From assembly GCF_900188415.1 (NCBI RefSeq), contig NZ_FZNV01000001.1, positions 337,501-401,500 of the forward strand: a stretch of 64,000 nt of DNA. The letters are read 5' to 3'. Made by a program: the position numbers and the translations under genes. Each line of letters begins with the position of its first letter. Position 1 is the stretch's first letter. Below, piece after piece: positions 17,880 through 25,697 of the stretch. The DNA comes from Maribacter sedimenticola (GTDB lineage Bacteria; Bacteroidota; Bacteroidia; Flavobacteriales; Flavobacteriaceae). The notes beneath the pieces are model-generated. The model was not told the origin of the DNA and did not search any database. It worked only from the letters and a program-made list of their open reading frames with translations.

Positions 17880-19373
17880 TTATTTTAATTGAAACTCGGG
17901 TTGTCTTGCTAAATACTGTAGTAATAGATATACTTGAAAAGGGGCTTGTGGCCATGTGGCCAAGGTCCAGGATTCTTGGTTTCCCCCTTCATAATACACT
18001 TCTTCTATATCACTTCTAAAAATTGCAAATGCTTTTTCGTATTCAGGCTCGTTTAATAATCCTTTTGGTAAAATGAAATCAATAATTGGTCTTGCTACAG
18101 CATCAGGATTTGTGCTTGTTAAACCGGCATCGCCAGAAATTTCAAGTCCTAACCTTCTAAATTGTTCATTGTCTGCCATATAAAAACCTTCAATGATACT
18201 TTCAATGGTAAGCCAACGCCCGATCATGAAATTGGTATTGATCCATGACCTGTCCCGTTGCCATCCGGCAACATCAAACGGTTCAAAGATTTCTTGGCTT
18301 AACAACGCACTATAATTCACCATTTCCGCAACATTGGTATCCGTATACGAAAAATCGGTTTCCTTTAATGTATTGAAATAAAAGTCGATTGGGCTTTTAA
18401 TGATGACCCCTATAGCTTCATCATCAAAAAAATGCTGACTTTTGAACAATTGCCTTAGGACCGGGGCAATTTCAAAATTGCTTGCCTCAAATGTGGCCGC
18501 CATTCCATTTATAATGGTCTGGGCATTATTGGCTTCGTCCCTTGAATCTGGGTGCACAAAAAATTCGTATAGCTTACGGCAAATGAATTCCGCTATTTGG
18601 CCTGATCGTTGAGCAAAAAGATTGTCTATGACTTCATCATATCCAAAATTTCCGGTTTGGCCAAATATGGTTTTTGACCCTGCATCATGTCTAGTGGGGT
18701 CAAAAGTGACCGGGGAACATCCTATTTCCCCTCGTTCTACATAGCCGCTAAGGGCCCTGGCCGTTTCTATTATGTCTTCTTCGGTATAGGCAATTCCTTC
18801 GCCAAGTGTAAAAAGTTCATACAGCTCTCTGGCATAATTTTCATTGGGGTTGTTCCCATTGTTATATACCCCGTCCAAATAATATAACATGGCATTGGTA
18901 AGCCCTATTTCATGGACAAAGGTCTTAAAGTTGCCTAAACTGTTGCGTTGTAGGCAATTTATGTACTCATAGAGGTATGCGTTGCAATTGTATACTTCAA
19001 GTTCCGTTACAAAATGATTGCTCCAAAAGAAACTAAGTCTATCCCTAAGATTGTTGTTCAATAGGGCATTGGCATAAGTTAGCCTAAACTCCCTCTGTTG
19101 TTGATTTCGTAATTGGTTACGGGCCTCATCGTCCTCTGGGTAATTTGCGTTGGTCCAATTTGCCCAAGTTGGGGCAGGTGTGGGAGGCATATTCAAAGCC
19201 TGGTCTACTAAATTGTCGACAACATTACCGGCACTTTGACCAATGGTTTGATTTATAGTAGATACCGAGGCACTGAAACCCAATCTTCTATATAAGTGCG
19301 ATGCTCTTATTTGATCTAACGGTGCATTGTATGGAGCAAGAGTAGAAGTATTACAATTAATGAAATATTCCAT
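17880..19373 (-). CDS. DUF1800 family protein
   Basis: The 497-residue product matches DUF1800: an N-terminal HLYRRLGFSAS segment, a central NHFVTELEVYN segment, NPNENYARELYELFTLG, and the late VAGWQRDRSWINTNFMIGR. No usual signal peptide is visible at the N-terminus (MEYFINCNTSTLAPYNAP), which is odd beside an exported DUF1501 partner. It precedes the DUF1501 gene by 11 bp, so the two are almost certainly one operon and probably one complex. The function is unknown beyond this genomic pairing. Confidence 0.9.
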   Translation of the reverse strand: MEYFINCNTSTLAPYNAPLDQIRASHLYRRLGFSASVSTINQTIGQSAGNVVDNLVDQALNMPPTPAPTWANWTNANYPEDDEARNQLRNQQQREFRLTYANALLNNNLRDRLSFFWSNHFVTELEVYNCNAYLYEYINCLQRNSLGNFKTFVHEIGLTNAMLYYLDGVYNNGNNPNENYARELYELFTLGEGIAYTEEDIIETARALSGYVERGEIGCSPVTFDPTRHDAGSKTIFGQTGNFGYDEVIDNLFAQRSGQIAEFICRKLYEFFVHPDSRDEANNAQTIINGMAATFEASNFEIAPVLRQLFKSQHFFDDEAIGVIIKSPIDFYFNTLKETDFSYTDTNVAEMVNYSALLSQEIFEPFDVAGWQRDRSWINTNFMIGRWLTIESIIEGFYMADNEQFRRLGLEISGDAGLTSTNPDAVARPIIDFILPKGLLNEPEYEKAFAIFRSDIEEVYYEGGNQESWTLATWPQAPFQVYLLLQYLARQPEFQLK

Positions 19374-19560
19374 AATCTTAAATAGGCGTTTGTATTACGT
19401 TCGTAGAGTTGGGGCTTCTATGCTAAACGTTTCGAAATTTGCTATAGTATTATAAACTATCTATTTTCGATACTTCGTCTATCAAATAACGATATTATAA
19501 GCCAATTTAGCGTTGAAACACCGTTATTTTCGATGAATTACACATTTTTGCAACAATATT

Positions 19561-19920
19561 ATGGGGAAACATAATGAATTTGGAAAGGAAGGTGAGGAAA
19601 TAGCGGTAGAACATCTTACCAAGAAAGGGTATAACATTCTATATAGAAATTACAGATACCTCCAAGCTGAAATTGATATTATTGCCAAAAAAAATGATGA
19701 TCTCGCCATCGTTGAGGTCAGGTCCCGACGGTCTGACTATATTGAACCAATAGCCGAAACCGTTACCCCTAAGAAAATAAAACTTTTGGTTATGGCGGCA
19801 AATCATTATGTAACGGAGAACGATTTAGATCTTAATGTACGCTTTGATATCATTACCATTTTAAAAAATAAGATGCGTTTTGAGCTTGAACACCTAGAGT
19901 CCGCATTTTACCATTTTTAG
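19561..19920 (+). CDS. YraN/UPF0102 endonuclease-like protein
   Basis: The 119-residue product has the YraN family layout: an N-terminal GKEGEEIAVEHL helix, GYNILYRNYRY, EIDIIAKKNDDLAIVEVRSR, and AANHYV. The family has a restriction-endonuclease-like (PD-(D/E)xK) fold and has been linked to DNA repair or uptake, but its function is not well defined. The usual E-V-K step of the active site reads EVR here, a conservative change of a putative catalytic lysine. It is a single gene, divergent from the DUF1800 gene across 187 bp in which no clear promoter was recognised. Confidence 0.9.
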   Translation: MGKHNEFGKEGEEIAVEHLTKKGYNILYRNYRYLQAEIDIIAKKNDDLAIVEVRSRRSDYIEPIAETVTPKKIKLLVMAANHYVTENDLDLNVRFDIITILKNKMRFELEHLESAFYHF

Positions 19921-19957
19921 GTAATAGACTGGTTAAGTAGATTTTATATAAAAACAT

Positions 19958-19989
19958 TTTGTTTTATTTATAACAAGTTGTTATATTTG
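19958..19989 (+). promoter_or_regulatory. Strong Bacteroidota promoter of the ACT-like gene
   Basis: TTTG (19958-19961), a 20-bp spacer and TATATTTG (19982-19989) match the -33/-7 consensus well. The start codon is at 20016. Confidence 0.7.
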
Positions 19990-20015
19990 CACTATAACAG
20001 CAACCAAACAACAAA

Positions 20016-20675
20016 ATGAAGACAATATCATCAGTCGTAGAAGAGTATATTAAAAAGAAACCATTTTTACAGAGTGCATTGGCTCAAGGAATCATCAACC
20101 TTACCTCATTATCACGTATTGTGAAACCGGAAATTGAGCATGAGCTAGGTAAGGATATACGTAACGGTGCTATTGTAATGGCCTTAAAAAGATTGTCCGA
20201 TGATCTTGAATTTAGGGCAACACATAAAATCTTAAAGGTTTTGAAGAATATTGGTGAAATTACCGTTCGTTCTTCCTTGACCGATTATACATTTTTGGCA
20301 TCGGATAAAATATTGGTACACCAAGCCAAATTGTTGGAAGAAATCAACAATAATCAAGATGTATTCTATACTTCTAGCCGTGGTGTCAATGAAATTAATA
20401 TCGTGATCAGTAATGTAATGGACAAAACCGTTGAATTATTGTTCAAGGATGAAAAATGCACGCAAAAAGCAGAAGACCTTTCTTCCATAACCGTAAAGCT
20501 ACCTGCAGAAAATGTATCTGTTCCCGGTATTTATTATTTTATTTTTCAACGTTTGGCATGGGAGGGCATTGTACTTTATGAAGTTATCTCTACTACCAAC
20601 GAGTTTACGATCTTGGTCAATGATGAACAGGTGGATATGGCCTTTAAAACCATAAAGGATTTAAAGTCGCTCTAA
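20016..20675 (+). CDS. Conserved protein with C-terminal ACT-like domain
   Basis: The 219-residue protein has a helical N-terminal half (EYIKKKPFLQSALAQGIINL) that resembles a winged-helix or regulator-type domain. Its C-terminal half (VSVPGIYYFIFQRLAWEGI, then VLYEVISTTNEFTILVNDEQ) has the beta-alpha-beta pattern of ACT domains as seen at the end of aspartate kinases. ACT domains bind amino acids or other small ligands, so a sensory role in amino-acid metabolism is plausible. No kinase domain is present. It is driven by a good promoter and its stop overlaps that of the convergent thioredoxin gene by 4 bp. I do not recognise a named family. Confidence 0.7.
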   Translation: MKTISSVVEEYIKKKPFLQSALAQGIINLTSLSRIVKPEIEHELGKDIRNGAIVMALKRLSDDLEFRATHKILKVLKNIGEITVRSSLTDYTFLASDKILVHQAKLLEEINNNQDVFYTSSRGVNEINIVISNVMDKTVELLFKDEKCTQKAEDLSSITVKLPAENVSVPGIYYFIFQRLAWEGIVLYEVISTTNEFTILVNDEQVDMAFKTIKDLKSL

Positions 20676-21991
20676 TTTTCCAAGAAATCTATTAGTTCCT
20701 TATCGGATTCGGGTTTGGCAATAATTCGTTTTTCATTGTCCAGAACAATGTAGGTAGGAGTGCTCTGAATACCAAACGTTTGGGCATATTCACTCTCCCA
20801 CTTACCTAATGCAATCGCATGGTTGAAATCCGGTAAGGTGGCGGACACTTTTTTCCAGTTGGTATCATTATCTTCCAAGCCGACCGCTATGATTTTTAAG
20901 CCATTGAATTTTTTTAGTTCCTTGTGCAGTGCAGGTAATTCCTTTAGACAATGTGAACAGGTACTGCTCCAAAATACAAGAAGGTAGTTTTCTGCCTTAT
21001 CCTTGGTAGATAAGGAATGCGTTTTACCATTTTTTTGCCAAGATATATCTGGTGATATAGCACCAATCCTTAGTCTAGATGCCATGGTAATTTCATCTAC
21101 CATGGATTGATTGCCATTGGCAATGGCCAATTTTTTTAAATGATGTTCAAAAATATAATCCGCTACGTTGGACATCGCGTTGACATCAGCTATTTTCCAT
21201 AACTGGTGCATAGCTTTCACTTGAAAGGATATTGGGGTGGTGTTTATAAAATTGGCGGTTGTTTCTATATTTTTTATCACTTCTTGATCTAAATTTTCCG
21301 CACTGTTAATTGTCAAAGGCAAAGCGGAAAAAACATAGCTTGAAAATTTGTCCGTTAAGAAATTGGAACCTTGCAGAATTTTGTCATTGACATTTAAATG
21401 ATCAAAATGATGAGTTTTTTTATGTTTTAGAAAAAGTTCCAAACTTTCATATTGGCCTGGTATAAATGGTCTATTTGCTTTGATGAAAATATGCGCAATG
21501 GTGCCATTGAATTTTTCTTCGTACGTCTTTTGAACGTTGTTCAGGTTTACTGTGAGCGTCTTAAACTTCTCTTTTGAGGTATTTCCGTTCTCATAATACT
21601 CCATTAATTGGTCCTGAGCTTCGGTAATTGCGTTAAAATAATTATTGTAGGCCTTATTTTCCTTGGAACTGGTAATGTTAAGTCCCTGATCCAAACTAAA
21701 GTTAAAAGTTATTTGTTCCTTTTTATCATATATAATGTCAATATAAAATTCATCTTGCGGTACTGCATAGACTAATCTGTACATGCCCGGTTGCGCAGTT
21801 ATGGGCATGGTCAAGGTAAAGGCACCTTCCTTAATTGAAGTATCTGTCACATAGCGTTCCCCTCCTGGGGTAAGTTCATAAGCTATAAGCCATTTAAAAT
21901 CCTTGGCAGGCGAAAAATTACCTGAAATGGTTCCTTGGGCGTTCGTAAACCAAACACCTAACAAAATATATAGAAATAATAATGGTTTCAT
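20672..21991 (-). CDS. TlpA-like thioredoxin-fold protein with DUF4369-type N-terminus
   Basis: The 439-residue product has a signal peptide (ending WFTNAQ). A DUF4369-like beta domain (SGNFSPAKDFKWLIAYEL) is followed by a helical middle part and a C-terminal TlpA/AhpC-type thioredoxin domain. The last has the redox-active Cys-x-x-Cys in SSTCSHCLKELPAL and the cis-Pro region in QSTPTYIVLD. Such proteins are periplasmic disulfide reductases or oxidases in Bacteroidota. It stands alone on this strand, its stop overlapping that of the ACT-like gene. Confidence 0.9.
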   Translation of the reverse strand: MKPLLFLYILLGVWFTNAQGTISGNFSPAKDFKWLIAYELTPGGERYVTDTSIKEGAFTLTMPITAQPGMYRLVYAVPQDEFYIDIIYDKKEQITFNFSLDQGLNITSSKENKAYNNYFNAITEAQDQLMEYYENGNTSKEKFKTLTVNLNNVQKTYEEKFNGTIAHIFIKANRPFIPGQYESLELFLKHKKTHHFDHLNVNDKILQGSNFLTDKFSSYVFSALPLTINSAENLDQEVIKNIETTANFINTTPISFQVKAMHQLWKIADVNAMSNVADYIFEHHLKKLAIANGNQSMVDEITMASRLRIGAISPDISWQKNGKTHSLSTKDKAENYLLVFWSSTCSHCLKELPALHKELKKFNGLKIIAVGLEDNDTNWKKVSATLPDFNHAIALGKWESEYAQTFGIQSTPTYIVLDNEKRIIAKPESDKELIDFLEN

Positions 21992-22107
21992 AACTGGTTA
22001 AAAGCAATTAACGGGCCAAAATGTAGTGTTAATACCTTCTTGTGAGATAAAGGCTTATAATGTAAAATTAATAATTGCAGATCAATAGAAATTTATAGAG
22101 ATTAAAT

Positions 22108-22452
22108 TTATGAAAGGTTGTCTTTTATGGTTGAGCGCTCTATGCCCATATGGTCTAGCGCTTCCATAATCTTAATGATTTCCTTTTCATGTACATAGCC
22201 GTCTGCAATTGCTACTTGATCCAGTAGTTGGGCCAAAACCTGTTTTTTATCCAAAGGCATATTGCCCAGTACTCTATAAGCTTCTTCTTTGTTTAAATCC
22301 CTTGCTTGACCAATAAAAAAAGCGTTAAAATCAAATCGCTGCATCAGTTCGGTCAATAATCTCATTTCGGCCGGATCTACCTTACTGTCCGCCAAAATAA
22401 CATAATCTACCATTTTGACCAGGGCCAATTTCTCTTCTCTAGTAAAAGTCAT
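22108..22452 (-). CDS. TerB-like small acidic protein (copy 2 of a pair)
   Basis: The 114-residue helical protein has two similar halves, each with an acidic turn of the type ADSKVDPAE and ADGYVHEKE, as in the tellurite-resistance TerB-like fold. The start ATG follows the stop of its paralogue at 22457-22786 after 4 bp, so the two are translated from one message. A third copy sits next to mfd (25365-25697) and a more distant one at 43694-44116. TerB-like domains are metal-binding and often act as adaptors near membranes or stress systems. None of the other ter genes is nearby. Confidence 0.75.
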   Translation of the reverse strand: MTFTREEKLALVKMVDYVILADSKVDPAEMRLLTELMQRFDFNAFFIGQARDLNKEEAYRVLGNMPLDKKQVLAQLLDQVAIADGYVHEKEIIKIMEALDHMGIERSTIKDNLS

Positions 22453-22456
22453 ACCA

Positions 22457-22786
22457 TTAATCCGTTTCTTCGCCTATGCCAATATTGATAAATGTTTCTA
22501 TGATCAGATCCATTTCCTTTTTGTGCACAGATCCATCGGAAATGGCAACTTCATCCAAAATTTCCGCTAGTGCCTTTTTTTGCTCATAGGGAATGTTGTA
22601 TAGGGTAACAATGGCATTGTCGTAATCCAATTGCTTTGTTCGTTCAATGAAAGCATCATCAAAACCAATTACTTTTTTTAACCTATTAAGTATTTCCAGT
22701 TCTGCGGGGTGAACTTTACCATCTGCATTTATAACCTCGTAAATCATCTTTACAAAGGCCGCTTTTACAAACTCTTCAAATTTCAT
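22457..22786 (-). CDS. TerB-like small acidic protein (copy 1 of a pair)
   Basis: The 109-residue product has the same two-half layout as its downstream neighbour, with NADGKVHPAE in the first half and ISDGSVHKKE in the second, and AEILDEVA between them. Length and motif spacing agree with the copy at 25365-25697, so the genes arose by duplication. No signal peptide. It is upstream in a two-gene unit. A regulatory or metal-responsive adaptor role is inferred only from the fold. Confidence 0.75.
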   Translation of the reverse strand: MKFEEFVKAAFVKMIYEVINADGKVHPAELEILNRLKKVIGFDDAFIERTKQLDYDNAIVTLYNIPYEQKKALAEILDEVAISDGSVHKKEMDLIIETFINIGIGEETD

Positions 22787-22880
22787 GCGTATGTTTTAAA
22801 AGCAGAAAGATAAGTAAAAAGCAAGAATTTATAGGGTTCTAGGCGAACCAATTCATTCAGTTTATAATAACATTGGTCTT

Positions 22881-24149
22881 TTATTTATTAAACGGATACG
22901 GTCCATAAACGGCATCCCTGAATTTTTTGTGCAAACCAATTTGGTCATATGGGAACAGTTGCACAAAAAGTACAGCGGTAAGTTCATTGACGGGGTCTAC
23001 CCAAAATAAAGTCGATGCCGCACCATCCCAGTAAAATTCACCTACGGTTCCATTATTTTCCTCGGGCGTTTTGGGCGGTGCTACACGAACGGCAAAATCA
23101 ATTCCAAATCCTACCTGACCTTTTGATGGTAGCCATGAGCGTTCTGTAATACTGTCCGCCAATTGATTGGTTGCCATTAGTTGTACTGTTTCCGGTTTTA
23201 ATATCCGGACATCATTCAATTGGCCTTCATTGACCAGCATTTGGGCAAAACGCATATAATCGTCCAGGGTAGAGGTGAGCCCGGAGCCACCCCTGGTCAG
23301 TGGCCAATGTTCGGTATAATTGTCATAGGTAATAGTATCTTGAACCATTACACCCTCATCTTTCCTAATATAAAGTTTGGCAAAACGTTCCCTATCCTCC
23401 TCAGGAATAAAATAGCGTGTCTCTGACATTTTTAACGGATCTAGAATATGGTTGCGGACATACTCACCATAGGGTTTACCAGATATTCTTTCTACCAATA
23501 GTGCTTGTACGTCAACGCTTGGTCCATATTCCCATTGGGTGCCGGGTTGAAACCATAATGGAATTTCTCCCATTTTCTGGGCCATTTCCGTAAGGGTATT
23601 TTTACGGTTCATGGCATCCGCTTTTTTCATTAGGGAACTTAAGCCCGGTATATCGTTTCTGTTGGGAAAACCTGCGGTATGTCTGGTAATGTCCCTAATA
23701 GAAATTTCCCTATGCAAATCTATCGTCTTTATATTGCCATGTTCATCTACCCCGTTATAAACTGTCATGTTAGTAAATTCCGGAATGTATTTTGATATTG
23801 GCTCATCTAATTCAAAGAGCCCATCTTCATATAAGGTCATTAATGCCGTACCGGTAATAGGCTTGGTCATGGAGTAGATTTGGACAATTGTATTGCGGTC
23901 CATTGGTTTTTTTGTCGCTATATCTGCAAAACCAAAGGCATTGAAATACACTTCTTCCCCATTTTCGAAGATAAGTGCGGAAACGCCGGCTATATTTTTG
24001 GTATCCACAAAATGGTTGAGAACCGAATCTATTCTTGCCATTGCCAAAGGAGTAATGATGGCAGCTTCTGTAGGGCTTGTTTTTTTGGGAGCTTCCTTGC
24101 AGTTTATAACAAAAAACGGCACTAATAGCAGATAGTATATACCTTTCAT
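22881..24149 (-). CDS. Serine hydrolase lipoprotein (beta-lactamase-like family)
   Basis: The 422-residue product begins with a lipoprotein signal (PFFVINC, lipidated Cys17), so it is membrane-anchored in the periplasm or at the outer membrane. The active-site motif SMTK is at residues 93-96 and the Tyr motif (YGPS) at about 208. It is a paralogue of the soluble enzyme at 973-2259, sharing for example the order TKPITGTALMTLYEDG and YIPEF. The substrate is unknown. It lies 53 bp downstream of the dlgD-like gene in the same direction and may be co-transcribed with it. Confidence 0.9.
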   Translation of the reverse strand: MKGIYYLLLVPFFVINCKEAPKKTSPTEAAIITPLAMARIDSVLNHFVDTKNIAGVSALIFENGEEVYFNAFGFADIATKKPMDRNTIVQIYSMTKPITGTALMTLYEDGLFELDEPISKYIPEFTNMTVYNGVDEHGNIKTIDLHREISIRDITRHTAGFPNRNDIPGLSSLMKKADAMNRKNTLTEMAQKMGEIPLWFQPGTQWEYGPSVDVQALLVERISGKPYGEYVRNHILDPLKMSETRYFIPEEDRERFAKLYIRKDEGVMVQDTITYDNYTEHWPLTRGGSGLTSTLDDYMRFAQMLVNEGQLNDVRILKPETVQLMATNQLADSITERSWLPSKGQVGFGIDFAVRVAPPKTPEENNGTVGEFYWDGAASTLFWVDPVNELTAVLFVQLFPYDQIGLHKKFRDAVYGPYPFNK

Positions 24150-24202
24150 AATATGTGGAAATGATGTCTTTTAAATGTACTAAATATAATCCAGTCGATT
24201 AT

Positions 24203-25216
24203 CTAACGCGCCAATGCTAAAATCTCATTCCATATTTTACTGCTTACCTTTATGCCCTCTTTCCTGTTCTTTGCTCTTACAGCCAGGGTACGTTCACCGG
24301 GATAAAATGTTGCGCCCCCTTTTTTCATGGGGTCCACATCTTTAGTGTAGGCTATGATCTCATTAATAAGTTCTTCCTGAAGCTCCTTATCTGAGAATAC
24401 ACTGGGGTCAATACATAAAAATACTTGTGAAATTGCTGTCTCGCTTCCTTTTTGGCCAATTTTAAAAGTGGAATTTCCTGCGGACAAAAGCGTAGCCAAC
24501 ATATCTAAAATCATGGATAGGGCAGAACCTTTCCAATATCCTACGGGAATTGCTCGGCCAGAGTCAATAATATCCTTTGGGTTTTTGCTTAATTGATCAT
24601 GGGAATCCCATCCTCCATTAAAAGGTAAGGTTTCATTTTTTAAATGTAAACTTTCCATTTTGCCAAATGAAAATTGGGACATAGCCATATCCAAAACAAT
24701 ATGGCCTTCTTTTCTAGGTATGGCAATTACCAATGGATTATTGCCTATGCGATTATGCTTACCGCCCCAAGCAGGCATGTTTGGGGTGGTATTGGTGAAC
24801 ATTATGGCTATACAGTCCTGGTTTGCCGCTTGCCAACCGTAGGTGCCACCACGCATCCAATGATTGGTATTTCTTAAGGCTACCAATCCCATGCCGTGGT
24901 TTTTGGCCAGCGAAATTGCACGTTCCGTGGCAGTAATGGCATTTAGGACACCAGACCCCAAATTACCGTCCCAACGCTCCATACTGCCCATCTCTGCAAT
25001 TTTTTCTGGAATCGCTTCAATATTTATTAATCCCCTGCGCACATAATCAATAAAAACGGGTATTCTATTGATACCGTGAGATGATATGCCGTCTAACGTG
25101 CTTTCCGTATGTATACTGGATAATGTATCTGCTTGCTGTTCCGTAAATGAATATTTAAGAAATACTGATTTTAACATCGTTTGCATTTCTTCCTTGGAAA
25201 TTAAGACCTCGTTCAA
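24203..25216 (-). CDS. dlgD: 3-dehydro-L-gulonate / 2,3-diketo-L-gulonate reductase (Ldh_2 family)
   Basis: The 337-residue product belongs to the malate/L-lactate dehydrogenase (Ldh_2) family. It follows E. coli YiaK (DlgD) as I recall it over its whole length, including SHGINRIPVFI, GLVALRNTNHWMRGG, TYGWQAA, and PVGYWKGSALSMILDM. These are NAD(P)H-dependent reductases of 2,3-diketo-L-gulonate, used in catabolism of ascorbate- or gulonate-type sugars. The start codon is TTG: no ATG lies upstream in frame, and the next ATG (11 codons on) would cut the conserved N-terminus. No other gulonate-pathway gene (kinase, transporter) is nearby, so its pathway context is missing here. Confidence 0.88.
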   Translation of the reverse strand: MNEVLISKEEMQTMLKSVFLKYSFTEQQADTLSSIHTESTLDGISSHGINRIPVFIDYVRRGLINIEAIPEKIAEMGSMERWDGNLGSGVLNAITATERAISLAKNHGMGLVALRNTNHWMRGGTYGWQAANQDCIAIMFTNTTPNMPAWGGKHNRIGNNPLVIAIPRKEGHIVLDMAMSQFSFGKMESLHLKNETLPFNGGWDSHDQLSKNPKDIIDSGRAIPVGYWKGSALSMILDMLATLLSAGNSTFKIGQKGSETAISQVFLCIDPSVFSDKELQEELINEIIAYTKDVDPMKKGGATFYPGERTLAVRAKNRKEGIKVSSKIWNEILALAR

Positions 25217-25364
25217 GCCAGTAAATTTTATCTTGGTTACAACAACAAGATACGTAAGTTGAAAGGTCTTTTAAAACAATGGACGATAAAACCTTGTAGT
25301 ATATATATTTGGCTTAACCGTATGGTTAACATTTAGTCAGTAGTCTATACGCTATTGCCCAATG

Positions 25365-25697
25365 TTAGCCTTTTTTTGCCTTAATCATTCCTATGGCATT
25401 AAATACATGGTTGATTACGTCATTTTCCTTTTCATGGATATAGCCATCGGCCAGGGCTACCTCCTCTAGAATTTGTGCAAGGCTATCTTTTTTGTCCTGG
25501 GTCATTTCTTTTAAGATATGTATACTCTGGGCTGTATCTATGGTACGGGCCTGCATTAGAAAATTACTGTCAAAATCTATAATGGACATTAAATTGCTCA
25601 ATGCAGTGATCTCACCTTGATGTATTTCACCATCTGCAACTATTACGGCATCAATTACGTTGACCATGGCCAACTTTTCAGATAAATCAAAATTCAT
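25365..25697 (-). CDS. TerB-like small acidic protein downstream of mfd
   Basis: The 110-residue product is a third member of the small TerB-like set: VADGEIHQGE in the first half and LADGYIHEKE in the second, with AQILEEVA between. Its ATG overlaps the mfd stop codon (TAATG), so it is translationally coupled to mfd. That coupling to a transcription-repair factor is unusual and may hint at a stress role. No signal peptide or membrane segment is present. Confidence 0.75.
   Translation of the reverse strand: MNFDLSEKLAMVNVIDAVIVADGEIHQGEITALSNLMSIIDFDSNFLMQARTIDTAQSIHILKEMTQDKKDSLAQILEEVALADGYIHEKENDVINHVFNAIGMIKAKKG

Noticed and set aside
17869-17955. Longer N-terminus for the DUF1501 protein
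   Set aside because: It would overlap the DUF1800 gene and push the twin-arginine signal 29 residues further from the N-terminus.
22108-25697. Tellurite-resistance operon
   Set aside because: Only TerB-like folds are present. TerC, TerD/E and TerA genes are absent.
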